39,809 nucleotides of DNA from positions 1 to 39,809 of the forward strand of contig VBJD01000039.1 in the NCBI GenBank assembly GCA_005887995.1, in the 5' to 3' direction. Position numbers and translations under genes: made by a program. This document shows, in pieces, positions 27,580-34,514 of this stretch. Below the pieces are notes generated by a model. That model was not told where the DNA came from, searched no databases, and saw only the letters and a program-made list of their open reading frames with translations. Origin of the DNA: Chloroflexota bacterium (GTDB taxonomy: Bacteria; Chloroflexota; Limnocylindria; P2-11E). Each line of letters opens with the position of its first letter. The stretch's first letter is position 1.

Positions 27580-29078
27580 GCGAGCGTCCCGCCGTTCGCG
27601 ATCTCGATCGCGCGCAGGAGCGCCTTCGCCTTCGCGCGCGTCTCCTCCTCCTCGGCCTGCGGATCCGAATCCGCCACGATGCCCGCGCCGGCCTCGATGC
27701 GACACACCGCCTGCGCGCCGCGATCGCCGAGCTGAGCGGATTTCGTGATCGTCGCTGTGCGGATGGTGATGCAGGTGTCCATCTGCCCATCGAATCCGAG
27801 ATACCCGACCGCGCCCGCGTACGGACCGCGCTGATCCTCCTCGAGCTCGGCGATGCGCTCCATCGCGCGGATCTTCGGCGCGCCCGACACGGTGCCCGCC
27901 GGGAAGCACGCGCGGAAGGCGTCGAGGGCATCGAGCCCATCCGCGAGCTCGCCCTCGACGACGGACGTGAGATGCATCACGTGCGAGAAGCGATCGACGC
28001 GCATCAGCTCTTTCACCTTGACGGTGCCGGGACGCGAGACGCGCCCGATGTCGTTGCGCGCGAGGTCCACCAGCATCACGTGCTCGGCGCGCTCCTTCTC
28101 GGAGCGGCGAAGCGCGAGCTCGTTCGCCGCATCCTCGGCGTCGTCGGCGCCACGCGGACGCGTGCCCGCGATCGGGTGCATCACCACCCGTCCGTTCTCG
28201 ACCCGCACGAAAGGCTCGGGCGACGCGCCGACGAGTGTTGCGGGCGGCGTGTCGATGAGGAACATGTACGGCGACGGATTCACGTGGCGCAGCGCGCGGT
28301 AGAGCGCCAGCGCGTCGGGCGCGGGGCGCACGTCGAACCGCTGCGCGAGCACGATCTGGATGCAGTCACCTTCCGCGATGAGTTCGCGCGCGCGACGGAC
28401 GCGCTCCATGTAGTCCTCGGACGTCCCGTTCGCCGTGACCGTCGTTTCGCGCTGCGCGGCCGTCGCGAGCGATGGGAGCGGCGCATCGAGCGCGGCGAAG
28501 ACGCGGTCGATCATGCGCCCGGCGTTGCCCGATTCGGTCGCGTCGTCGTGCGCGAGGACGGTGAGCGTGTGGCGCAGATGATCGAACGCGACGACCGTGT
28601 CGTAGATGCCGAAGACCATCTCCGGCAGACCCCACGGGGCATACGGGTCGTTGCGCGCGAGCGGCAGTCGCTCGAAGCGGCGTGCGACCTCGTAGCTGAC
28701 GAACCCGACGGCGCCGCCGCTGAACCGTGGCAGACCGGTTTGCGGGGCGCGACGGTAGCCACGCATGTGCTCTCGAAGCGCGACGATCGGATCTGCCGCT
28801 GGGTACGCGGCCAGCCACCCCGCGCCGCGCGGATCGCGGTCGGGGTTCGTCCACGTATTGATCGAGACCTCGCCGTCGCGGAAGTACAGCGTCTCGCGCG
28901 GCGCGACGCCGATGAACGAGAAGCGACCCATGCGCTCGCCGCCTTCGGCGGACTCGAGGAGGAACGCGCCGCCGAGCGCACGCAGCTTCGCGAACGCCGA
29001 GACCGGCGTCTCGAGATCCGCGAGACGCTCGCGCATCACCGGCACGAGTTCTGTCGTCCGCTGCGTCGTGACCGCCAT
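27576..29078 (-). CDS. trpE: Anthranilate synthase component I
   Basis: Chorismate to anthranilate, first step of tryptophan synthesis. 500 residues from ATG 29078 with a GGGAG site 6 bases upstream. The N-terminal LLES motif (FLLESAEGG, about residues 35-43) forms part of the tryptophan feedback site in the family. The C-terminal chorismate-binding domain has PSPYMFLIDTP, HPIAGTRPRG, ELALRRSEKERAEHVMLVDL, GTVSGAPKIRAMERI and GAGIVADSDP. Presence of LLES favours TrpE over PabB. It lies directly behind a Trp-type T-box leader. Confidence 0.95.
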   Translation of the reverse strand: MAVTTQRTTELVPVMRERLADLETPVSAFAKLRALGGAFLLESAEGGERMGRFSFIGVAPRETLYFRDGEVSINTWTNPDRDPRGAGWLAAYPAADPIVALREHMRGYRRAPQTGLPRFSGGAVGFVSYEVARRFERLPLARNDPYAPWGLPEMVFGIYDTVVAFDHLRHTLTVLAHDDATESGNAGRMIDRVFAALDAPLPSLATAAQRETTVTANGTSEDYMERVRRARELIAEGDCIQIVLAQRFDVRPAPDALALYRALRHVNPSPYMFLIDTPPATLVGASPEPFVRVENGRVVMHPIAGTRPRGADDAEDAANELALRRSEKERAEHVMLVDLARNDIGRVSRPGTVKVKELMRVDRFSHVMHLTSVVEGELADGLDALDAFRACFPAGTVSGAPKIRAMERIAELEEDQRGPYAGAVGYLGFDGQMDTCITIRTATITKSAQLGDRGAQAVCRIEAGAGIVADSDPQAEEEETRAKAKALLRAIEIANGGTLA

Positions 29079-29096
29079 TCGCTCTCCCTTCGCGAG

Positions 29097-29135
29097 AAAT
29101 GAAAGACCCTCGCTCCCTACATCGGGACGAGGGTC
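29097..29135 (-). terminator. Regulated terminator of the trp T-box leader
   Basis: Minus strand GACCCTCG + TCCC, a six-base loop, GGGA + one bulged G + CGAGGGTC (29135-29105), followed by TTTCATTT. The 5' arm overlaps the end of the T-box core, so antiterminator and terminator are mutually exclusive. It ends about 20 bases before the trpE ATG. Confidence 0.85.
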
Positions 29136-29365
29136 GTGGTGCCACCCGAACTTGCCGACCTCAGAGCACCCCGTGCCGCGTGTCGGCCTCAGCCTCCACC
29201 TTCATGGAGCGCCCGTTGGTAACGGCGGGCTTCCGGCGAGGGGTACTGACTCCCGCGTTCTCCCCCGCGTCTTGCGAGATCCATTCGCACCGTCTCCGCG
29301 CTCCCGGCTCTCACCAGCCCCGGTTCGCTGCCGCGCTTGGACGGCCTACTCGTTCTCGCTCGAAC
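29097..29365 (-). promoter_or_regulatory. T-box riboswitch with UGG (Trp) specifier, upstream of trpE
   Basis: On the minus strand, stem I begins with GCGAGA (29359-29354), passes through an AGUA-type loop (GAGTAG), and pairs GCCGTC with GACGGT and GCGAGA with TCTCGC (29279-29274). The 3' side of the internal loop reads GCGAATGGA, putting TGG at 29283-29281 followed by the conserved A: a Trp specifier codon. The distal part of stem I contains AGCGAACCGGGG then TGGTGAGAGCCGGG, typical of T-boxes. The T-box core GGGTGGCACCACG lies at 29147-29135; its UGGC bulge fits a tRNA with discriminator G73, as bacterial tRNA-Trp has. Uncharged tRNA-Trp would favour the antiterminator and allow transcription of the trp-aro-tyr operon. 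Confidence 0.88.
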
Positions 29366-29379
29366 GACGTTCGGCGGCA

Positions 29380-29409
29380 AATGTAGCCGAAACTGCCCGA
29401 TTTTGGCCA
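29380..29409 (-). promoter_or_regulatory. Possible promoter for the trp operon leader
   Basis: Minus strand TACATT (29385-29380), 18 bases after TGGCCA (29409-29404); matches of 4 of 6 to each consensus. It lies just upstream of stem I of the T-box, where the promoter must be, but neither hexamer is strong. Confidence 0.3.
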
Positions 29410-29497
29410 GGCTCGCGCCCACCTTCGGGCGCGAAAAGCCGCTCCGTACAGTGGGCTGGTGAGAGATGTGCGAGGGGGCGGTCGCCCGCTCGGTCCC

Positions 29498-29926
29498 ATG
29501 GCGATCCGCTCGACGCTGCCGACCCACCCGGCGGCCAAGATCCGGGAGATCCTGCGCGGTCTGCCCACGGCGACCGGATACCGCGTCACCGTGAAGGCGC
29601 TGCGCTACCGCACGGCGCCCCACCTCCAGGCGTTCACCTACTGGGGCGAGCCCGAGATCGTCATCCAGGTCCCTGAGCCCTTCCGGCCCTTCCATGAGCT
29701 CGTCGACCTCGGGGCGCTTGGCACGCCCAACGTGTACTTCCCCACGCGCCGCGACGTGATCCGCTTCCTTTACCTCCACGAGTTCTGCCACTGGTGGCTG
29801 TATCTCACGCACGGCTGGGGATCCTCGGCCGAGATCCAGTGCGATCGCTACGCGTTCGCCAACTATCGGCGTCGCGGCATCGTGCGCCCGCCTGCGGTGC
29901 GCACACCGTGGGAGCGCGCCGCTTAG
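29498..29926 (+). CDS. Small putative zinc metallopeptidase-like protein (HExxH)
   Basis: 142 residues from ATG 29498; GTG starts at 29459 or 29468 would add 10-13 residues. No clear ribosome-binding site decides. The C-terminal half has FLYLHEFCHWW (HExxH at residues 94-98) and 14 residues later a Glu in AEIQCDRYAFANYRRRG, a likely third ligand as in minigluzincin or SprT/IrrE-like folds. There is no signal peptide or membrane helix, so it is probably cytosolic. I do not recognise a named family. It is divergent from the trp operon and its stop overlaps that of the DUF1992 gene by 4 bases. Confidence 0.7.
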   Translation: MAIRSTLPTHPAAKIREILRGLPTATGYRVTVKALRYRTAPHLQAFTYWGEPEIVIQVPEPFRPFHELVDLGALGTPNVYFPTRRDVIRFLYLHEFCHWWLYLTHGWGSSAEIQCDRYAFANYRRRGIVRPPAVRTPWERAA

Positions 29927-30435
29927 GAGTTCGCGGCTGACTCCGCGCGCCGATCGCTGGCCGCGAGCCCTTCCAGCGTCACGAGCGGCAGCTGCATCGC
30001 GGGCGGGACGATGAGGTCGTAGCGCCGAACGAGCGCGTTCACCTCGCCGATCGCGGACGCGAGCTCGGCGCGCACGCGTGTGTCGCGCGTCGTCGTCGCG
30101 TGCGTCGCTTCGAGGATGCGATCTGCCGGCAGCTCGGCGAGGAGCCGCGTTCGGTCATGAAGCCACTGACGATGCGCATGAACGCGCAGCCGGATCTTCT
30201 CGGTCCGCGCCTCGATCTCCTTGCGCATGTCGACCCACTCCGGCTGAGCGCCCGCGTTCCGCATCAGACGGCGCGCCGCCCACGAGTCGGACGGCCCGTC
30301 GTCATCCGCGGGGAACGGCGCGCCCTGACCGGCGAGGCCGCGCAGCCGCCCGGATTCATTCATCTCGCGGATACGTCTCTCGACGTCGCGCTCGATCCGA
30401 CGGAGCTTCGGGCTCTTGTCGTCCACCGCCGTCAA
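29923..30435 (-). CDS. DUF1992 (DnaJ-C28-like conserved domain) protein
   Basis: 170 residues. The core GRLRGLAGQGAPFPADDDGP followed by RRLMRNAGAQPEWVDMRKEI matches DUF1992, a domain also found in eukaryotic DNAJC28 but without any J-domain here. The rest is helical and charged, ending near LPLVTLEGLAASDRRAES. No biochemical role is established. The start at 30435 lies 3 bases after the stop of the DUF4395-thioredoxin gene; an internal ATG (MNESGRLRG) is possible. Confidence 0.82.
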   Translation of the reverse strand: MTAVDDKSPKLRRIERDVERRIREMNESGRLRGLAGQGAPFPADDDGPSDSWAARRLMRNAGAQPEWVDMRKEIEARTEKIRLRVHAHRQWLHDRTRLLAELPADRILEATHATTTRDTRVRAELASAIGEVNALVRRYDLIVPPAMQLPLVTLEGLAASDRRAESAANS

Positions 30436-30438
30436 GTA

Positions 30439-31140
30439 TCAGGCGATGCGGGCGGTAACGGCTCCCTGCGGCCCGACCGCGACGGCGGTCGGAACGAGCG
30501 CGACGCCGTATTTGCGCGCGAGCTCGGGCCGCCGCGACACGTCGACGGTCACGACACGACGCCCTGACGCACGCAGCTCGCGCTCGAGGGTGTGGCAGTC
30601 CGTGCACAGCGGATGCGTGAACTGGACGACGGTCTCGCCGTCGTGACGGTCCGCGCCGAGCTCGGCGAGGTCGATGCGCTCGATGCTGCCGGGACGAATG
30701 CCGCGTATGCGTGCCACGATCTTGTACATCTCGCAGCCCACGCACAGTCCGGTCGTGGCTGCGAGGAGCGCAAGTGCCGCGACGATGAGGCCGAGGCCCC
30801 AGCCGATCGTGGCCGATCCAGCGAGGTGCCCGAGCGTCGCCGCGCCGAGGAAGATGACGCCGACGATGTTCGCGAAACGCGGCGGCCGGCTGTCCTCGAT
30901 CGGGCCTTCGCCGAAGCGGGGCTGCAGTACCTCGAAGTAGAGCAGGCACGGCAGGCAGTAGCGGCGTCCGAAGGTGAGGCCGATCGCAAGCTGCGCCGCG
31001 AGGAGACCGAGGATCGGCCACCAGCCGGTCACAAAGGCGATGAGCGAGAGCGTGCCGACGATCGCCTGATTCGTGCGCGGCGCGCGCGAATCGATGACGT
31101 CCGTATCGCGCCAGGGGTCTGCCGTGCGCGTGAGCCTCAC
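30439..31140 (-). CDS. DUF4395 membrane domain fused to thioredoxin-like domain
   Basis: 233 residues. The N-terminal two thirds has four membrane helices and the DUF4395 signatures SRPPRFANIVGVIFL and GLCVGCEMY. The C-terminal 80 residues form a thioredoxin-like fold with CTDCH (CxxC) after a strand, and RRPELARKYGVALVPTAVAV including the cis-Pro. DUF4395 proteins are often encoded next to thioredoxins or sulfurtransferases, so a fused membrane thiol-exchange protein is reasonable (inference). The GTG at 31140 overlaps the ATP-grasp stop (GTGA). Confidence 0.83.
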   Translation of the reverse strand: MRLTRTADPWRDTDVIDSRAPRTNQAIVGTLSLIAFVTGWWPILGLLAAQLAIGLTFGRRYCLPCLLYFEVLQPRFGEGPIEDSRPPRFANIVGVIFLGAATLGHLAGSATIGWGLGLIVAALALLAATTGLCVGCEMYKIVARIRGIRPGSIERIDLAELGADRHDGETVVQFTHPLCTDCHTLERELRASGRRVVTVDVSRRPELARKYGVALVPTAVAVGPQGAVTARIA

Positions 31141-32222
31141 TTCGTCGCCGCCAGAGTTGCCACGGCTACTGCGTCGCGGCGCCCAGTCGCGTTGGCGCGC
31201 CCGACGAGCCAGCGGGCGAAGCGCGCGTGCGGATCGAAGCCCACGAGCTCGACGGCCTCGGTGACGAAGTTCGAGAGCGCATTGATGTCATAGACGTACG
31301 GGAGGCCGTCACGTGCCGCGATCAGGTATTCGACGCCACCCACGTCGAGGCCGCCACCGCGAGCGATGCGCAACACGTCGTCGACGATCTCGGTCGGCGC
31401 ATCGATGGCCTCGATCGTGAGCGCGCGCTTCGCTGACGCGTCCACGACGCAGTTGTCTGCCCAACCACTCGTTGGCACTCGTGCCCAACCACTCGTTGTC
31501 ACTCGTGAGCCGGACTCGCTCCTCGCGGCGGAGCCGTTCGTCGCTCGACTCTCTTTCTCCCCATCGGGTGTTTGGCAGATGTCGGCGGGACAGAGATTGA
31601 AGTCGCGAGACGATTCGTTGTGGATCTTGATCGCGTACAGGTATTCGCCGTCGAGGAACTCGACGCGTTGGATCGATCCGTCGGCCGTCTCGAGGAACTC
31701 CTGAACGATCCCGGTGCCGTCCGGACCGAGATCGAGCGTTGGCAGCGTCTCGCTCAGCTCGTCGTCCGAGTCGACGCGTCGCATGAGCGCGCCGGATCCA
31801 CCGACGTTCGGCTTCACGATGAGCGGGTAGCGAAGCTCGCGCGCCGCATCGGGGATCTGCGCAACGTCGGTGACGACGCGCGCCGCGGGAGCGCGGACGC
31901 CGAGCTCGGCGAGCAGCGCGAGCTGCCGCGCTTTCGACGTCTCCAGCGCGAACGCCTGGGAGCCATTCACCACGGGTACGCCGCGTCGTTCGAGGAACGG
32001 CACGAAGTCACGCGCGGCGCGGATGCTCGCCGCGTGCCCGCGCAGGTACGAAGACGGCGAAACCTTGTTCACCGCGAGCGACCAGTCGGGCGCGCGTCCC
32101 GCCGGATCGAAGACGAGGTCGTTCGCGAAGACGCGCACGACGTCGGCGTCTTCGTTCTCTAGCGCCGCGAAGAGCGGCGCCATCCAGGCCTCGTTCTCGT
32201 AAAGGACGGCGATCTGACCCAC
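31137..32222 (-). CDS. ATP-grasp (RimK-like) ligase with a repeat-bearing insert
   Basis: 361 residues from GTG 32222, which follows GGAGGGCTT. Typical ATP-grasp elements: VVNGSQAFALETSKARQLAL, the central LRYPLIVKPNVGGSGALMRR with the nucleotide-binding Lys and Gly-rich loop, VQEFLETADGSIQRVEFLDG, and GGLDVGGVEYLIAARDGLPY with VYDINALSNF (metal-binding Asp/Asn). It would join a carboxylate to an amine; the substrate is unknown. An insert of about 40 residues (Ser/Thr/Arg-rich, with two TSGWA copies) separates LCPADICQ from CVVDASAKR. It leads an overlapped operon with the DUF4395-thioredoxin and DUF1992 genes and is divergent from the PqqD-M50 gene. Confidence 0.82.
   Translation of the reverse strand: MGQIAVLYENEAWMAPLFAALENEDADVVRVFANDLVFDPAGRAPDWSLAVNKVSPSSYLRGHAASIRAARDFVPFLERRGVPVVNGSQAFALETSKARQLALLAELGVRAPAARVVTDVAQIPDAARELRYPLIVKPNVGGSGALMRRVDSDDELSETLPTLDLGPDGTGIVQEFLETADGSIQRVEFLDGEYLYAIKIHNESSRDFNLCPADICQTPDGEKESRATNGSAARSESGSRVTTSGWARVPTSGWADNCVVDASAKRALTIEAIDAPTEIVDDVLRIARGGGLDVGGVEYLIAARDGLPYVYDINALSNFVTEAVELVGFDPHARFARWLVGRANATGRRDAVAVATLAATK
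31459..31506. repeat. 24-bp tandem duplication inside the ATP-grasp gene
   Basis: Two adjacent 24-base units (31459-31482 and 31483-31506) differ at one base: GCCCAACCACTCGTTG then G or T, then CACTCGT. The unit length is a multiple of three, so the frame is kept and the coding strand gains eight codons. Confidence 0.9.
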
Positions 32223-32337
32223 AAGCCCTCCGTGACTGCCTAAATCCGAGCCTAGCGCTCGGAATTCGTGACGCGCGAATCCAGGGGCCGAATTCCGTGC
32301 ACCTTGCCCTCGCGCGCTTCGATACGCTCGCGCCGGC

Positions 32338-34263
32338 GTGACCGACGCTCTCTCCTTTGGGCCGCTCCGAGCGCTCAGCACCGCGAGCCTCGAGCGCCTG
32401 CTCGCCGGTTCGCCGCGCGCCACCTTCCGTCCGCGTGAGGTCCTCGTGCGCGAAGGCGATCGCGCCGACTTCGCGCTCGCGATCGTCGCCGGTCGGGTGC
32501 GCATCACACAAGGAAGTCCGCCGGTACTCCTCGCGTCGCCGACGGCGCCGGTGCTCATCGGCGAGATGGCGATCGTGGCGCGCACCACGCGCAACGCGAC
32601 GGTCACCGCGATCACCCACGCGCGTGGCTATCGCATCCCCGCGAAGCTGCTCCGCGATGCCATGGCCGAGGAGCCCGAGTTCGAGCGAGAGCTGAGCGCG
32701 TTCGCGGCGGTACGGGCCGGCAACAACTTCCTCCGCAGGTCGAGCCCGTTCGCGGATCTGCCCTCGGCGACGATCGAGGCGCTCGCCGCAACGCTCGAGC
32801 CGGCCACCTTCTCAAAGGGCGACGTGCTCATGAGCGAGGGCGAGGCGGGCGACGACGCATACCTTTTGCGTGAGGGCGACGTCGAAGTCCTTCGCGGCGA
32901 CCGGCGACTCGCGACGCTCGGGCCGGGCTCCTTTGTCGGCGAAGTCTCGGTGCTCACGCGCACGAAGCGGACGGCCACGGTCCGCGCGCGAGGCGACGTG
33001 AAGGTGTTCCGACTCCGCGGCGACGATGTCCGTCCGATCATCAAGCGGCACCAGGATCTCGTCGCGCGGCTCGAGAGCACGATGCAATCCCGGCACACGC
33101 CGCGACACGCCGGCGAGGTCGTCGTCGCGCCAGCTCCGGACGATCCCGACGCGGTCCTGCTTCGTGACGAGAACGGATCCGCGTACCTGAGGGTGACGCG
33201 CGACGCGCTGGCGATCTACCGCGACATCGATGGGGAGCGCACGCTGCGCGACCTGGCGATGCGGCATTTCGAGCGCACCGGCGCGCTCGATCCAGCGGGC
33301 GTATTCGAGACGGTCGCGACGCTGCAGGCCGCGGGTCTGGTGACCGCACCGCGTGTCGCGAGCGACGAGCCCGACGGCCGCATTCTCCGCGCGCTCGACC
33401 TCCTGCTCGCGCCGCGAGTCGAACTGGCTGACGCGGACGGACTCGCCACTGCGCTACAGCGCGTGTTCGGCTGGGCCTTCACGACAGGCGGCGCCGTCGC
33501 CGGGATCGTCGTCGGCGCGGTCGGCCTCGTCGCGCTCCTTCGCGTGTTCCGCCAGTCAGATCCGAGCGACTTCGGGCTCGCCGGGATCCTCGTGGCCTTC
33601 GCCGGCCTGCTCGTCGCCGGCATCGGCCATGAAGCGGCACACGCGGTCGCGACGAAGGTGGAGGGTCGCCGCATCGGACGCGCCGGGATGGGCCTGATCT
33701 GGTTCACGCCGGTCGTGTACGTAGACACGAGCGACGCCTGGCTCATCGCCGCGCAGCGGCGGATCCGCGTCAACGCCGCCGGCCCGCTGTTCAACTTCGC
33801 GCTCGCCGGTGTCGCGAGCCTCGCCGCGCTCGTGCTGAACGGCCAGGCCCAGGACCTCGCGATCTGGCTCGCCTTCGCGAACCTGCTCTCCGTGGTGTTC
33901 AACCTGTCGCCGCTGCTCGAATTCGACGGCTATTACGTGCTCGAGGACCTCACGCGCGTGAACGCGCTCCGCCGGAAGGCGCTCCGCTTCGTCTTCAGCG
34001 ACCTCGTGAGCGGCCCACGTCGGCCACTCACTCGTCTCGAGCGCGGCTTTCTCGTGTATGCGGCGGGCGTCGTCGCGTACGTCCTCGTCATGACGATCGT
34101 CGTTCTCGCCGGCGTGCCCGCGCTCGTGAACGGAATGCTCGAGGGGCGTGTCCCGAGCGTGCTCATCCCGCTCATCGGCGGCGGGCTCGCTCTGGGCATG
34201 ACGGCCCTGTTGGTGATGCCGTTCGTGAACGAAGTCGTCGCGGCGCGGAGCGCCGCGGATTAG
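32338..34263 (+). CDS. Tandem cNMP-binding / PqqD-like / M50 membrane metalloprotease fusion
   Basis: 641 residues. Residues 5-115 and 130-245 are two cyclic-nucleotide-binding folds; the second has GPGSFVGEVSVLTRTKRTATV with the usual Glu and Arg. Residues about 270-340 (GSAYLRVTRDALAIYRDIDG, then RTLRDLAMRHF) resemble PqqD/RRE domains that hold RiPP leader peptides. From 380 on there are about six membrane helices with GHEAAHAVATK (HExxH, residues 431-435) and LLEFDGYYVLEDL (second metal-ligand motif near 530), typical of M50 putative peptide metalloproteases. The GTG start at 32338 has no clear ribosome-binding site. Convergent with the NHLP-like peptide gene, overlapping it by 4 bases. 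Function as a maturation or processing protease is inferred. Confidence 0.87.
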   Translation: MTDALSFGPLRALSTASLERLLAGSPRATFRPREVLVREGDRADFALAIVAGRVRITQGSPPVLLASPTAPVLIGEMAIVARTTRNATVTAITHARGYRIPAKLLRDAMAEEPEFERELSAFAAVRAGNNFLRRSSPFADLPSATIEALAATLEPATFSKGDVLMSEGEAGDDAYLLREGDVEVLRGDRRLATLGPGSFVGEVSVLTRTKRTATVRARGDVKVFRLRGDDVRPIIKRHQDLVARLESTMQSRHTPRHAGEVVVAPAPDDPDAVLLRDENGSAYLRVTRDALAIYRDIDGERTLRDLAMRHFERTGALDPAGVFETVATLQAAGLVTAPRVASDEPDGRILRALDLLLAPRVELADADGLATALQRVFGWAFTTGGAVAGIVVGAVGLVALLRVFRQSDPSDFGLAGILVAFAGLLVAGIGHEAAHAVATKVEGRRIGRAGMGLIWFTPVVYVDTSDAWLIAAQRRIRVNAAGPLFNFALAGVASLAALVLNGQAQDLAIWLAFANLLSVVFNLSPLLEFDGYYVLEDLTRVNALRRKALRFVFSDLVSGPRRPLTRLERGFLVYAAGVVAYVLVMTIVVLAGVPALVNGMLEGRVPSVLIPLIGGGLALGMTALLVMPFVNEVVAARSAAD

Positions 34264-34514
34264 CGCTTCTTCTGCGAAGGGGCTTTGAGGATCGGCGACG
34301 AGGTCTTGATCGACATGCCTGCGGAGAGATCGGTCTTCGAGATGCGCTCCTCGAGTCGCTCCGCGCGCGCTGTGCCGGTGGTGAACGTCGCTCGCTCCTC
34401 CGGCGTCAGGTCGTAGCCGGCGAGCGCCGCGGCGGGATCACGCGCGAGGAGGGCGCGGAACGCTGCGTCGGTCATCGCGCGCTCGATGATCATCTCCCGG
34501 GCTTCCCCCGACAC
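34260..34514 (-). CDS. NHLP-clan (Os1348-like) putative RiPP precursor peptide
   Basis: 84 residues from GTG 34514, preceded by GGGAGGG at good spacing. The N-terminal 45 residues (REMIIERAMTDAAFRALLAR, then DPAAALAGYDLTPEERATF) match nitrile-hydratase-leader-like peptides: helix, FR-LL, DP-AAL, YDLTPEER. Such leaders precede modified core peptides in many bacteria. The remainder (AERLEERISKTDLSAGMS, then IKTSSPILKAPSQKKR) would be the core or tail; it has no Cys and several Ser/Thr/Lys. There is no double-Gly cleavage motif. Neighbours: a PqqD-M50 protease (convergent) and an upstream RNA phosphodiesterase gene overlapping by 77 bases. An unmodified regulatory protein of the same clan is the alternative. 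Confidence 0.78.
   Translation of the reverse strand: MSGEAREMIIERAMTDAAFRALLARDPAAALAGYDLTPEERATFTTGTARAERLEERISKTDLSAGMSIKTSSPILKAPSQKKR

Noticed and set aside
29360-29373. CGAAC-GAC-GTTCG near the trp T-box, resembling an SOS box
   Set aside because: The spacer is three bases, not four, and it lies in the 5' flank of T-box stem I; more likely local RNA symmetry.
29923-30435. DnaJ-type chaperone
   Set aside because: Only the DUF1992 region shared with DNAJC28 is present; there is no J-domain or HPD motif.
31459-31506. Two direct repeats as a CRISPR or attachment site
   Set aside because: Only two adjacent copies without spacers, in frame within a gene; a coding tandem duplication explains them.
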